Origin: Xanthobacteraceae bacterium
GTDB taxonomy: Bacteria; Pseudomonadota; Alphaproteobacteria; Rhizobiales; Xanthobacteraceae
NCBI GenBank assembly: GCA_023954195.1
Contig: JAMLIK010000003.1
Location: 62,001 to 126,000, forward strand
Length of the DNA stretch: 64,000 nt
Direction of reading: 5' to 3'
In this document: positions 1 through 8,983 of the stretch, in pieces
Numbering within the stretch: the stretch's first letter is position 1
Layout of the letters: every line of letters begins with the position of its first letter
The notes under the pieces: model-generated
Told to the model about the DNA's origin: nothing
Database searches by the model: none
What the model saw: only the letters and a program-made list of their open reading frames with translations
Program-made: the position numbers and the translations under genes

Positions 1-6
1 GTTTTT

Positions 7-94
7 GATGTAAGCTTGGGGATCGCGATAATATGTCCGAATGTATGCGCTTCAAGGCGATAGCGAAACAAGCCTGAGCATCGATGTAAGCTTG
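7..94. repeat. 12-bp direct repeat pair
   Basis: The 12-mer GATGTAAGCTTG occurs at 7-18 and again at 83-94, downstream of the diguanylate cyclase stop codon. No gene or other structure is visible in bases 1-96. Its meaning is unknown. Confidence 0.4.
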
Positions 95-96
95 CG

Positions 97-1323
97 CTAA
101 GTCGCAACAACGCAATTTCGGCCAGCGTCTTTTGCTTGATAAAGTGCGGCGTCCGCTCGAGACAGAATCTCATCGGTCGAATCCGTTGGTCGGATAGAGC
201 AAATTCCAGCCGACATGGTCAATCTCAAGTCTTCTGAGATTGCCGACCAATCCACCTCAGAGATAATCGATCGCAGCCGGTCCAGCATCCGAACTGCTTC
301 GTCCTGAGCAGTGTCTGGCAGAACCAAGAGAAACTCTTCTCCTCCATAGCGCCCCAGTCTGTCGATAGCCCTGATATTTGCAAAGATCGCAATCGCGAAA
401 GTGCGCAGCGCCTCATCACCTGCTGGATGGCCGAACTGATCGTTGATCTTCTTAAAAAAATCCAGATCGATAACGGCGAGAGAGCAAGAAGCTTTGGTGC
501 GTTGAACGCGCGCAATCTCCTCGCTTAAGCATTTTAGTATGTTCCGCCTGTTTCGTACTCCTGTTAGTTCATCCAGCTGGGCAAGCTCTTCGATTTGTTG
601 ATAGGCGGCCTTGAGTTCGACGGTACGTTGATGAAGCTTTCGATTTACGGAATTGCCAATGACACCGAAGTACGCACACTGACCGATTGTTGTCACGAAC
701 AGACTGGTTCCGGCTAGCCATTCGGCTGGAGTTGTCAGAGGAACGGCAATTGTCGTTTTCAAGACGAAGAGTATTGTTGCTACGCAGCCACCTGTAAGAA
801 CCCACAGCGTCGCGGCCTCTCGCGCAGTCATACGCAAGCCCGCCGATGCGAAAATCACGAAAATGACGCTAAGGAAGACAATGCCGATTTCTGGGGCTAC
901 GACCAGAAATGCAAGTTGCATCGCGATATTGGTCGCGGCCTGATAGAACGTAAGGAAATGATCGTTGGATCTGTCGCCGATCTTCATTTCCGACAGGACG
1001 GCAAAGATGGCCGTTAGCCCAGTGCCGGAAAGAACAAATGCCGCTGGAAGAGTGATCGGGATCACCCCTGCATGCACATAGAGCAACAGAATGAGAGCGC
1101 CTGCAACGTAGCTCAGGGCTTGAACTGAGAGTATTTCCCGACGTTGCTTAAGCCACCTTCTTGATTCGAGGGACGATAGTCGAGCTTGCGCAACGCTCGA
1201 TGAACTTGCTCTGTGCATTTGTACGCGATCGGCCTCTTGGGGAAACGACGACTTGACTGGTTCTCGGGGACAGTCAGAAACCTTGTGTTTGATGCCACAG
1301 TGATGAAGCACGAGGCACATCAT
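97..1323 (-). CDS. membrane-bound diguanylate cyclase (GGDEF domain)
   Basis: Predicted to make cyclic di-GMP from two GTP. The first part, roughly residues 65-235, is a run of hydrophobic segments forming an integral-membrane sensor. A short helical linker leads into a C-terminal GGDEF domain (about 245-405). The active-site loop reads GRYGGEEF, so the catalytic GGEEF signature is intact. The domain also has the typical DELTGVRNRR opening and a DLDFFKKIND stretch. No RxxD product-inhibition site is obvious just before the loop. The start is uncertain: the first 35 residues look unlike protein, and an internal ATG at 1218 would still keep the whole membrane region. The PilZ gene nearby (1556-1882) is a plausible c-di-GMP receptor partner, but the two are not in one operon. 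Confidence 0.9.
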   Translation of the reverse strand: MMCLVLHHCGIKHKVSDCPREPVKSSFPQEADRVQMHRASSSSVAQARLSSLESRRWLKQRREILSVQALSYVAGALILLLYVHAGVIPITLPAAFVLSGTGLTAIFAVLSEMKIGDRSNDHFLTFYQAATNIAMQLAFLVVAPEIGIVFLSVIFVIFASAGLRMTAREAATLWVLTGGCVATILFVLKTTIAVPLTTPAEWLAGTSLFVTTIGQCAYFGVIGNSVNRKLHQRTVELKAAYQQIEELAQLDELTGVRNRRNILKCLSEEIARVQRTKASCSLAVIDLDFFKKINDQFGHPAGDEALRTFAIAIFANIRAIDRLGRYGGEEFLLVLPDTAQDEAVRMLDRLRSIISEVDWSAISEDLRLTMSAGICSIRPTDSTDEILSRADAALYQAKDAGRNCVVAT

Positions 1324-1555
1324 ACGGCGGCGATCGAGAAAGACCTGTTGGGTGAGCTTTTGGCCGGACGTGCCCCGGATCTTTTCGGCAAGGATGGCCA
1401 GACCAGATCACTTTGTGGAGTCGTGCGCGGGCATTGGACGAACTTCCTCTAATTTGGGCGACACGGCCGAATCTCATCGTCGCTTCACCTAACGCTCCGA
1501 TCAGACAGCATTAAAGTACCGCCAAACACTCTGCAGAACGCAACAAAGCTCCGGT

Positions 1556-1882
1556 CTACTTCAATGAATCGGATGAATGCCGACTGATCGGTGGCAATTC
1601 CTTTGGCAGGAATTCTACGCCCATTTCGTTGCTCATCCTCCATCTGACTTTACATCGCCGATAGGCGCGCACACCGGCTGCGCCATTGCTTGAGAGCAAA
1701 AGGAGAAACTCCTCGATTTCCGCCATCTCGAGCAGGTTGGAGAACCAAAGCTTGGCTCCCGTTTCCGAAATGTCGATGATCTCGCACGAATGCTGCCAAG
1801 CGCCGTCAGATGCGACGATCTGCACCTTCATACCGTTTGAAAATCGAACGCGGGGCTTTTGCCGTTTATCCTGGATCATCAT
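1556..1882 (-). CDS. PilZ-domain protein
   Basis: A small, probably cytoplasmic protein of about 108 residues. It carries the two PilZ c-di-GMP-binding signatures: an arginine-rich RQKPRVRF stretch near the start and a DISETGAKL stretch (DxSxxG pattern) about 30 residues later. The reading frame stays open upstream to 1957, but the PilZ fold begins right after the ATG at 1882. No convincing ribosome site separates the choices, so the start is tentative. The gene is divergent from the winged-helix regulator at 1995. As a c-di-GMP receptor it could read out the cyclase at 97-1323 (inference). Confidence 0.8.
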   Translation of the reverse strand: MMIQDKRQKPRVRFSNGMKVQIVASDGAWQHSCEIIDISETGAKLWFSNLLEMAEIEEFLLLLSSNGAAGVRAYRRCKVRWRMSNEMGVEFLPKELPPISRHSSDSLK

Positions 1883-1994
1883 GAAGCACTGAAGCGAGAC
1901 CGATTGATTGATCAGCTTTGCCGTCGTGACAATACTTGACCTACCCATTTTGGGCATGGTGCTTTATAAGCATGAACGGCAGGAGCAAGCGTTG

Positions 1995-2474
1995 ATGGCC
2001 TTAGAAGAGAAGTCGCTGCCCGACGATCTCGTGAGAGCGGTTTCACGGCATACCTTGGCGTATGTCCTATGCTCGATCAGCGAACTATTCCGCCATTATG
2101 ATTTCGATCCACTGGATCTGCTCATCGTTCATGCGATCCTGAATGCTAACGTGCTAAACGTGATGAAAGATGACGCTTTGGATAAGCGGTTCGCGAGCGT
2201 CCATGCGACTGAACCAGACGCGGTTAAGCAGGGTGTCTCGCGAGCGACGCTGTCCCGCTTTCTAAACCTTCCGATCGAAACCATACGGCGGCGCGCGAAC
2301 CAGCTGAAGAAAAGGGGAATACTGGCGGAACGGGATGATGGGCTGCTTGTCTCTGAAACGAATCAATTCAAGTTCGGCAACAACCATCACCTTCAGCGGA
2401 TGAACATCATATTTGTCAGAAAATTGCTTCGCGATCTCGCACGCACCGGCATACATGGACCAGACGATCTCTAG
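1995..2474 (+). CDS. winged helix-turn-helix transcriptional regulator
   Basis: About 159 residues. A helical N-terminal half is followed by a recognisable HTH (residues about 75-110, VSRATLSRFLNLPIETIRRR) and a wing-like segment, KRGILAERDDGLLV, as in MarR/Crp-type DNA-binding domains. The ATG at 1995 is preferred because AGGAG lies nine bases upstream; an in-frame ATG further 5' lacks this. The N-terminal half is not recognised as a ligand domain. It is divergent from the PilZ gene, so it may control it. Confidence 0.75.
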   Translation: MALEEKSLPDDLVRAVSRHTLAYVLCSISELFRHYDFDPLDLLIVHAILNANVLNVMKDDALDKRFASVHATEPDAVKQGVSRATLSRFLNLPIETIRRRANQLKKRGILAERDDGLLVSETNQFKFGNNHHLQRMNIIFVRKLLRDLARTGIHGPDDL

Positions 2475-2540
2475 TCTAAGGAGTCATGAGTGTGCCAAAC
2501 GATGGGAGATGCTGCGATATTTGGAAGTCTGTCATTTGTG

Positions 2541-2738
2541 CTACGGCCTGGTGCCCGAACCATCGGAGCGCTGATGCTGGGCGATCTTCTCGCAGCCGCC
2601 CAGGATGACAACCTCATCGACAAAGTCCTTAACCGTCACCTCCTGGAAGCCGTAACTGGTCGACGCGGAGTAGTCGTTGACACGGTGCGGCAGCGCACCA
2701 GTATGGTCGACGAGCCCCGCGCAGCCCGCTTTTCGCAC
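2541..2738 (-). pseudogene. remnant of an IS21-family IstA transposase (C-terminal part)
   Basis: A short open stretch on the minus strand reads RVNDYSASTSYGFQEV, then VDEVVIL, then an HQRSDGSG segment. This follows the pattern of the C-terminal beta domain of IstA transposases. The intact IstA in this window has the equivalent [18 protein letters not shown] and HPRSFGRG segments at the same spacing. There is no start region, catalytic domain or istB partner, so this is a decayed fragment. It differs clearly in sequence from the complete IS21 at 44.6-47.0 kb. The rest of 2475-2801 shows nothing supportable. Confidence 0.5.
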
Positions 2739-2801
2739 CCACCTGTTTGGTCGCCTCGACCGGGTTTCGGCTAACTCTGTCGTATCAGATCGAAGATCAC
2801 C

Positions 2802-5327
2802 TTACCGTTTACAGGGCTGTCCGTTTGGTTGGACGCAACGCTTGGCGGCTTGCGGTGCCGGACGGGCCGCGGGTGGTGGCGGAGGACGAACGACTGGTCG
2901 TGCAACCGCAACTGGATGCGGAGCCGTGCGCACAACGGCCGGCGGAACAGGGCGCGACATTTGAGGCGGTTGTGGAGGAGCCGGCCGCGCCATCGGCGGA
3001 GGCGCCGGCCGTGCAACCGCCGCTCGCGGTGGGATAGGGCGGACGGCGGGCGGCGGAGCGGGGCGTGCCATCTGCGCGGGTCGCGGCGCCACCCGCGCAT
3101 TCGGCGGTGAGACGACGTGCGCCGTTGGAGGCGGAGCCGGGCGCACAATGCGTGGCGACATGGTTGTTACCGGACGCAGTCCTTGCTGAAGATGCTGGAC
3201 TGTCGGAGCCGGCCGACCGCGCTGACTGGGCAATGGCTGGACGGCAGTTTTGCTGCCCGATTGCAAGGATGGCACAGCCGGTGGCGGCAGTGTCCCATGC
3301 TGCGCCTGCGGATGCGGAGGCTGAGTCGAGGACGGCATTGTGGCGCTCGCCGGAGGCGCTGAATGTGAGCCCGCGGCGCCAGATAACGGCTGCACCGGTG
3401 GTTTGCCGCCGGTCGGTGCAAGCGGGGTTTGCGGTTTACCATTTGTTGACGGCAGCGGTTGTCCGCCGGGAGTGCCCGGCAATGGAGATGTAGCCGCTTT
3501 GCGATCCAGTGAAGCAGGCACCTGTTGGCCCGACGGGGTGGGCAGTTGGCCGGGCTGCTTGATCGTAGGTTGTGGTCCTGGCATCAGGGGCTTGGTCTGC
3601 TGCGCGGGTGTTGGCGGACTGTGCTGCGGCATGGTCATCGCCGCCTTTTTCGCCACTGTTTTCGGCAACGACGGCGCCAGCAAAGCGGCGCCGGCGACTG
3701 CGGCACCTGCCGCCGCGATCCCGACAGCGGCTCCATGCGAGGGAGCGGCCGCGACGCTCGGCATATTCGGCGTCGCATGCAGTCCCGGTGGCGGCGCGGC
3801 AGGAGAGGTTGCCGTCGGGTTCGTAGCGGCCGGTTGCGGAGCAAGCGCCTGCACCGGCGTGACCGTCTGTGCCTGGCCGCCCGGCCTGGTGATCGTAACC
3901 ATGTTGGTGGTGTTGTTGATCACGACGGTGTTGTGAATGTTGTTGTAGATGATGTTCTGCGGCGGCGGCGCGATGTATGGCGGCGGGCTGTAATATACCG
4001 GCATCGGCACGTAATCGGGGACCGGCAGGACAAACGCCGCGAAGACGGGGGGCGGTGGCGCCAGCACGACGAAGTCCGGTGGCGGCGGCGGCAGGAAAAA
4101 GACCGGTGGCGGCGGTGGCGGCGCGAAATCGTAATCCGGATCGTCAAAAACAAGCATCGGCTGACGGAAATACACCACCTCGTCCTCGGGCGGCGGCGGC
4201 ACATCATAGCTGATTGCCGCAAAGGTCGGCGGAGGCTCGAATGCCGCGGCGAGATACGCGAGGCGGCGATGGGCGTCGGCGACATGCGGGCCGCGCGGAT
4301 AGCGGCGCAGATACGACCAATAGGCCTGCGGCGTATCTACATTCCGCGTGTGCCTCCAGGTGATCGCTTCCCGGCGCGCGGCGACGATGGCGCGAACCCG
4401 TCTCGCCATCGGGTCGTCGGGATAGGCGGCGAGGAAGTCGAGATAGCCTCGTAACGTGTCGCGATCGAGAGCGGCGACATAAGCATCCTGCGCGTCGAGA
4501 TCGCGGATCGGCTTGGTGCGCATCGTTGCGGTCTGCGCGGTGGATGCCGCAGGCGGCGGTGCGTCGGGTGCGCGATCGAAGAACATCACCGGCGCTTCGA
4601 CCTTCGACGTGTCCCAGGGGACTTCGCCGCCCTTAGTTGTTTCATTGACGCGCAGACGGGTCCGATCGAACACCTCGGCAAGCGGCAGGCCGCCGGTGCG
4701 GATCATTTCCGCAAGGGCCTGAGCATAGGCGCCATACGGTCCCTGCTCCTTCGGAGCCACGGTGCCGGGCGTCGCGTTGAAGGCGATCAACATGTGCGGC
4801 TCCGGCTCCACCAGAGCGAGACCGCTGGCCAACGGCTGGCCCGATTGGGCGAACGGGTTCGCGCGCGCGGCATCGAGGACGACGATGCCCGCTTTGATGT
4901 TCAGCGCCGCCAGCGGCCGGATGTAGTCCGATAGCCGCAAGGCTTCCAACGGCACGTCGGTATCGCGCGCGAGCTTTGCATCGATCGGCACGAAGTAATT
5001 CTCACCCTCGAGCTGCACGCCATACCCGCCGAGATAGATAAAGGCGACGGTGTCGGGGCCGGACGCGCTGACCTTGTCGAGAAACTCGCGGAATGTGCGG
5101 CGCAGGGTATCCTGATCGAGATCGCGCGCGCCGACCACGTCGAAGCCGGCGGCCTGTAGCGTTTGGGCGATGAGGCCGGCATCGTTTGCCGTGGTTGGTA
5201 ATGCTTCCGGCTGATAGGCGGCGTTGCCGATGACAAGAGCAACGCGCTTTTCAGCTTGCTGCGCGTTGGCCGGGGGCAGTGATGTGAACGCGACGAGTAC
5301 GAATGCAATGCAAGCCAGGAGGCGCAT
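2802..5327 (-). CDS. secreted caspase-like (peptidase C14 fold) protein, catalytically degenerate, with proline-rich tail
   Basis: About 841 residues. The ATG at 5327 has GGAG eight bases upstream and begins a clear signal peptide ending near ANA (residue 22), so the protein is exported. Residues about 27-245 form a caspase-like domain, opening with EKRVALVIGNAAY. In active family members the histidine sits in a GHG motif and the cysteine in LDACR. Here these read GYG (Tyr102) and LDAAR (Ala154), so both catalytic residues are replaced. A middle part (about 280-390) is helical with short repeat-like segments. The remainder is very rich in Pro, Ala and Gln and probably disordered, perhaps cell-wall- or protein-binding. 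It is probably a non-proteolytic binding or scaffold protein (inference). It stands alone. Confidence 0.85.
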   Translation of the reverse strand: MRLLACIAFVLVAFTSLPPANAQQAEKRVALVIGNAAYQPEALPTTANDAGLIAQTLQAAGFDVVGARDLDQDTLRRTFREFLDKVSASGPDTVAFIYLGGYGVQLEGENYFVPIDAKLARDTDVPLEALRLSDYIRPLAALNIKAGIVVLDAARANPFAQSGQPLASGLALVEPEPHMLIAFNATPGTVAPKEQGPYGAYAQALAEMIRTGGLPLAEVFDRTRLRVNETTKGGEVPWDTSKVEAPVMFFDRAPDAPPPAASTAQTATMRTKPIRDLDAQDAYVAALDRDTLRGYLDFLAAYPDDPMARRVRAIVAARREAITWRHTRNVDTPQAYWSYLRRYPRGPHVADAHRRLAYLAAAFEPPPTFAAISYDVPPPPEDEVVYFRQPMLVFDDPDYDFAPPPPPPVFFLPPPPPDFVVLAPPPPVFAAFVLPVPDYVPMPVYYSPPPYIAPPPQNIIYNNIHNTVVINNTTNMVTITRPGGQAQTVTPVQALAPQPAATNPTATSPAAPPPGLHATPNMPSVAAAPSHGAAVGIAAAGAAVAGAALLAPSLPKTVAKKAAMTMPQHSPPTPAQQTKPLMPGPQPTIKQPGQLPTPSGQQVPASLDRKAATSPLPGTPGGQPLPSTNGKPQTPLAPTGGKPPVQPLSGAAGSHSAPPASATMPSSTQPPHPQAQHGTLPPPAVPSLQSGSKTAVQPLPSQRGRPAPTVQHLQQGLRPVTTMSPRIVRPAPPPTAHVVSPPNARVAPRPAQMARPAPPPAVRPIPPRAAVARPAPPPMARPAPPQPPQMSRPVPPAVVRTAPHPVAVARPVVRPPPPPAARPAPQAAKRCVQPNGQPCKR

Positions 5328-5831
5328 GGATCTTGCTCCGATCATCGCAGATGCCCTGTGCATCTTATCAAAGAGGCCATGAACAACCCCTGAGCGAAAG
5401 TGACCCAAATTATGGCGAGGTTTTGATGGTAGCCTGTCAGACAATCGATCAGTAAGTTGGAATTCTCCAGCTTTGCGTGGCATAGCAACTGAGCAAGCTG
5501 AGGGCGAAAACCCAGTGTGGTCAGGCGATGTTCGTCATTTGCCGATTTTTAAGACGCGATGACGACCCAGCTTCAATCCAAGCTTGCCAACTTAGCTGAA
5601 ACTTAGAAAGTCGCGCGAGTGGGCGACCCGATTCAAAGGCTTCTAACGCCCCACCCGTAGCCGACTTAGCAAATCGAACAAGCGCCGAAACGACGCGTAT
5701 GGTCGTTGGAACGCAGGTGTGGTGGCCTGTTCCGATGCCCCTCCATGTTGGATAGCCGCTGCTTTTGTGTCGGTAGGGCCATTGCGGTATAGCGAGGCGG
5801 AAGGCTCACCCCTGACTTGAGGCGTCCGCTA
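5328..5831. other. intergenic region, no gene seen
   Basis: About 500 bases between the start of the caspase-like gene and the end of the lipoprotein gene, both on the minus strand. It should contain the promoter of the caspase-like gene. Short open frames here are shadows of the upstream extension or of the lipoprotein gene. No RNA gene or clear repeat is seen. Confidence 0.5.
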
Positions 5832-6149
5832 TCAGTACCGTCCCCGGTAATAGCGTTCGTCGCATTCGGCAACATAGATGCGTCCATCAGGGGCGCGGTA
5901 GCGGCACATTGGCGGACCGCCTGGACGCGGGTTGGTTGAATCGGCGACGGCCGCTCCGAGCAAAGCACCGGCACCTGCGCCGAGGAGCGTACTTCCAGTA
6001 TTTCCGCCAATGGCCTGACCAAGGAGTGCGCCCGTGGCCCCGCCCAGAACGGCGCCAGTAGCGGTGCGCTGCTCTCCATAGGTCTGCGCGCAGCCCGCCA
6101 GGACTGCCCCGAGCAGGGCGATAAACGCTGTGGTCTTCAGATTAGCCAT
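5832..6149 (-). CDS. glycine-zipper outer-membrane lipoprotein
   Basis: 105 residues. The N-terminus is a lipoprotein signal with lipobox LAGC, so the cysteine near residue 20 should be lipidated. Residues about 30-70 form a glycine zipper (repeated GAxLGxxxG spacing), the motif that lets two helices pack in a membrane. The C-terminus carries two cysteines (MCRYRAPDG and VAECDERY). Similar small proteins are common envelope-stress lipoproteins of the 17-kDa-antigen/OmpA-glycine-zipper type. It sits next to another small exported protein. Confidence 0.85.
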   Translation of the reverse strand: MANLKTTAFIALLGAVLAGCAQTYGEQRTATGAVLGGATGALLGQAIGGNTGSTLLGAGAGALLGAAVADSTNPRPGGPPMCRYRAPDGRIYVAECDERYYRGRY

Positions 6150-6249
6150 GAATGGAGCCCCTACGATGGTGGGGCACGACGGCTACGCTGCCGTGCCAGA
6201 GAATGATGAAAGTATCTGATTGTCCGGTGAATACTTGCTTATCGGCACA

Positions 6250-6558
6250 TCAATCGTCATCGTTCCAGCGACGATGCCAGCCGCCATGCCACCCCCGATC
6301 ATGTGGCCAGCCGTAATAGCCATTCCCATGCCGGTAGCGGCGCCAACGCCAGTCATCGTCGTCGTCACGATAGTAGCGGTAAGCGCGATCGTAATCCCGA
6401 CTCCACCAGCAGCGGCCCCATTCATTACAAACCCAACGAACCTGATCCACATTGGATGCTGTGGGCAGCGCCGGAGCGACCGGCATCGCATTGGCGGCTG
6501 TCATGGGCAGGCCACCCAGGGCCGCAGCACACGTAACAACCAGAAACATCTTTCGCAT
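6250..6558 (-). CDS. small exported protein of unknown function
   Basis: About 102 residues. The chosen ATG (6558) has GGAGG five bases upstream; an ATG four codons earlier overlaps that ribosome site and is unlikely. A signal peptide ends near ANA, followed by a conserved-looking VCNEWGRCWW segment with a cysteine pair. The tail is extremely rich in Asp, Arg, Trp, Tyr and His. Proteins like this are frequent in Hyphomicrobiales genomes; their function is not known. Confidence 0.8.
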   Translation of the reverse strand: MRKMFLVVTCAAALGGLPMTAANAMPVAPALPTASNVDQVRWVCNEWGRCWWSRDYDRAYRYYRDDDDDWRWRRYRHGNGYYGWPHDRGWHGGWHRRWNDDD

Positions 6559-6802
6559 TGAAGCCTCCATCGGTTGCTAAGTGCAGCATAGAGCGTGCCG
6601 AATGAACCATGGTTGAATGGATTACGGTTCGATCGTGGTAAAATGTGGGAAAGCTGGGAGCTTTCGATAGCGCCCTCAGGGCCAGCCGAAACATTGGCCA
6701 GCAGATCTTCGATTCGATCAACAGAGCAATGCATCAACATTGGATGGACGATCACCCGTCGCTGTCCTGGTACGCGCTTTGGCCAAGCGCTCGTCACCAT
6801 CT

Positions 6803-7018
6803 TCATGAAATACTTCGATGTCTGGCCTCACGGACGGTTGCTTCGACCAGAAGTGCGAGACACCCAAGGAGAAGAACGGCACCGCCCAAAAGCGGCTCGA
6901 CATGTCCCGCGAGCAGAGCAGCCACGATCGCGACCAGTAGCAGCGTCGCTGTAGCAAGCCTCGCGTCGGCGAGGAACATGCCGAGAAGCTCCTTGGCAAC
7001 ATCGACGAGAATACTCAT
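6803..7018 (-). CDS. small integral membrane protein
   Basis: 71 residues with two hydrophobic segments separated by a short loop. Its ATG overlaps the stop codon of the FTR1-like gene (ATGA at 7015-7018), so the two are translationally coupled and probably work together. No domain is recognised. Confidence 0.7.
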   Translation of the reverse strand: MSILVDVAKELLGMFLADARLATATLLLVAIVAALLAGHVEPLLGGAVLLLGCLALLVEATVREARHRSIS

Positions 7019-7776
7019 CGTGCGGTCACCGGGCGCGGGTGGACGCGTCGAAGCGTAGCTGCCGTTGCGTGAGCGACAACCAAGAACAGCGCCGCAAAGG
7101 CAATCAGGGCGATGTCGTGACCGGGCCAATCAATGCCCAGGCCCTCGCCCGTCCAGAAAATGCCGAAGGCCGACAGCATGACTCCGACACCGAATTTCAG
7201 GGTGTTCTCGGGGACCTTCGCCAGCGGTTTGTGAACGGCGACACCCACTGTCAGGACCGCTAGGCAGGCCGCGAGGGCGCCCAATGCGGCGGGCCACAGC
7301 AAACCACGACCCGCACCAACCGCTATGACGATGAATGCAACCTCAAGTCCTTCGAGCAGCACCGCCTTGAATGCCGTCAGACCTGCGATCCAATCGAGCG
7401 AGGCTCGTCGCTGATCGGCAGTCTTGGACAATTGAGCCGACTCGGATGTGAAAATGGCGTCCTCGTTGTGCAGGGCGATGACGCCGGCCGCCCGCAGGGT
7501 CGCTTTGCGCAGCCATCCCATGCCGAACAGAAGGAGGAGCACACCGATGACAAGCTGGAGAAGCTGGATCGGGACGCGGCCCAGCAACGGGCCGAGAAGC
7601 ACGACCGCGAGGCCGAGTACGGCGAGAGCCGAAAGCGTACCGAGGGCTGCCGGTCGCCAACCGCGCAACGTGCCAACGGCCAGGACGATCGTGAACGCCT
7701 CCACCACCTCAACGAGCGAGGCGAGGAACGCGGAGCCGATAGCCGGCGCTGCAACACTCCAGGTTGCCGCATCCAT
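7015..7776 (-). CDS. FTR1-like multi-pass membrane protein (COG4280-type)
   Basis: 253 residues with about seven hydrophobic segments. It has two similar halves, each starting with an acidic motif inside a membrane helix: SLVEVVEAFTIVLA near residue 20 and LLEGLEVAFIVIA near 140. These resemble the REGLE motifs that bind iron in FTR1-type permeases, so transport of a metal cation is possible, but the exact substrate cannot be read from sequence. It forms an overlapping pair with the small membrane gene at 6803 and is divergent from a MurR/RpiR regulator, with only about 100 bases between them. That regulator may control it. Confidence 0.75.
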   Translation of the reverse strand: MDAATWSVAAPAIGSAFLASLVEVVEAFTIVLAVGTLRGWRPAALGTLSALAVLGLAVVLLGPLLGRVPIQLLQLVIGVLLLLFGMGWLRKATLRAAGVIALHNEDAIFTSESAQLSKTADQRRASLDWIAGLTAFKAVLLEGLEVAFIVIAVGAGRGLLWPAALGALAACLAVLTVGVAVHKPLAKVPENTLKFGVGVMLSAFGIFWTGEGLGIDWPGHDIALIAFAALFLVVAHATAATLRRVHPRPVTAR

Positions 7777-7792
7777 TCAACACCTCACGGCT

Positions 7793-7840
7793 TTGTAGTA
7801 TTTACGACGTTATGGTATAATTCTCGTAGTAATTATGACG
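7793..7840 (+). promoter_or_regulatory. promoter with paired 15-bp operator-like direct repeats
   Basis: A perfect -10 hexamer TATAAT lies at 7816-7821, with a weak -35 (TTGTAG, 7793-7798) 17 bases upstream, reading toward the RpiR gene. Two copies of GTAGTAwTTAyGACG (13 of 15 bases identical) lie at 7795-7809 and 7826-7840. Their starts are 31 bp apart, close to three helical turns. One covers the -35 and the other lies at the expected transcription start, a typical layout for autorepression. Confidence 0.55.
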
Positions 7841-7875
7841 GTTTCAAGGAAGCTGGCCCAAGAAAGTTGACCGAC

Positions 7876-8763
7876 GTGACGATCACGTTTGATAAACGAG
7901 TTGCAGACCGTTTCGAGCGGATGAGCCCTGCGGAGCAGCGCGTGATCCGGTTCTTTCAGGAGAATCGGGAGGAAGTGCTGATCGCTTCGGCAGCCGCATT
8001 GGCTGCCAAGGCGAAGACCAGCGACGCCACGATTGTGCGGGCAGCAAAAGCACTTGGCTTTACCGGGCTCGACGACCTACGCCGCACCCTCGCCGGCGAG
8101 TTGCGTAGTTTGATCACTCCGGCCGAGCGGTTGACGCGAACGCTCAACGAGGTCGGTCCAAATCTTTCTAACGCGTTCGAGATGACGCTCGAGATTCATC
8201 TTCGATCGCTCGAAAGCCTCCGTCGCACCATCACCGCCGATCAGTTTAAGAGGGCGGTAAGCAGCATCACCAAAGCGCGGCGCGTTCTGGTCTTCGGCCT
8301 TGGGCCGTCGAGCGCCATGGCGGCCTATCTCGTCATCCAGCTTGGGCGCTTTGGTTTGGATGCCGGGAGTCTGACCAACACAGGCCTGCTTTTCGCCGAT
8401 GACTTGCGGAAGCTGCGCGATGGCGATCTCGTCGTCATCCTGGCCTACGGGCGCGTCTATGCGGAACTGGCAGTCCTCCTCGAGGAGATCCAACGGCGCC
8501 GGCTGGCGTCGCTGCTCCTGACGGATACCCTTGCTGGCAGGCTGCGGCGCCGCGTCGATCTCGTTTTGCCCGTGGCACGAGGGCGCGCTGATTTGCTGAG
8601 CATGCATACGGCCACGCTCGGGCTGATCGAGACGCTTCTGGTCGGGGTCGCGACAACAAGGCCGCGTCAAACGCTCGCCGGCCTGAAAAATTTAAACCAA
8701 TTGCGCGAAAGACTGGCCGGAAAAGGTGCGCATTTGCCGATGCCAGGCTCGCAAACTCGCTGA
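7876..8763 (+). CDS. MurR/RpiR-family transcriptional regulator (HTH + SIS domain)
   Basis: About 295 residues. The N-terminal HTH_6 domain (about 5-80) has the usual MSPAEQRVIRFFQEN opening and a recognition segment SDATIVRAAKALGF. A SIS sugar-phosphate-binding domain covers about 125-250, with glycine-rich VFGLGPSSAMA and an ILAYGRVYAE strand-loop. In this family a phosphosugar usually sets DNA binding. Here the second SIS motif reads YGRV where many members have SGxS, so the ligand may differ. The start is uncertain: GTG at 7876 or TTG at 7867. The gene is divergent from the FTR1-like membrane protein, over a promoter with paired repeats. Confidence 0.8.
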   Translation: MTITFDKRVADRFERMSPAEQRVIRFFQENREEVLIASAAALAAKAKTSDATIVRAAKALGFTGLDDLRRTLAGELRSLITPAERLTRTLNEVGPNLSNAFEMTLEIHLRSLESLRRTITADQFKRAVSSITKARRVLVFGLGPSSAMAAYLVIQLGRFGLDAGSLTNTGLLFADDLRKLRDGDLVVILAYGRVYAELAVLLEEIQRRRLASLLLTDTLAGRLRRRVDLVLPVARGRADLLSMHTATLGLIETLLVGVATTRPRQTLAGLKNLNQLRERLAGKGAHLPMPGSQTR

Positions 8764-8983
8764 AGGATGTGCCTCGTGGTCGGGAGATGTCCGCTCAGCA
8801 GAATCGGCGGCTGATGATTTCGCTCATTTCCGGCTAACCCAGCGATCCTAGAATTGTTCACCCAATGATCGATGGACGATTGCAGTTTCACCTTCCGCCA
8901 CGTTATCCATGCATGTCGGCGACGATGCAAAGGATCTTCGAAGATATGCTATCGCACGCGTGTTCGCGCGGTCCGGAGATGAA

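Noticed and set aside
2490-2774. 94-codon plus-strand frame
   Set aside because: It is antisense to the IstA remnant and shows no motif of its own.
3340-4454. Long plus-strand frames opposite the caspase-like gene
   Set aside because: They mirror the proline-rich low-complexity tail in GC-rich DNA and have no ribosome sites or motifs.
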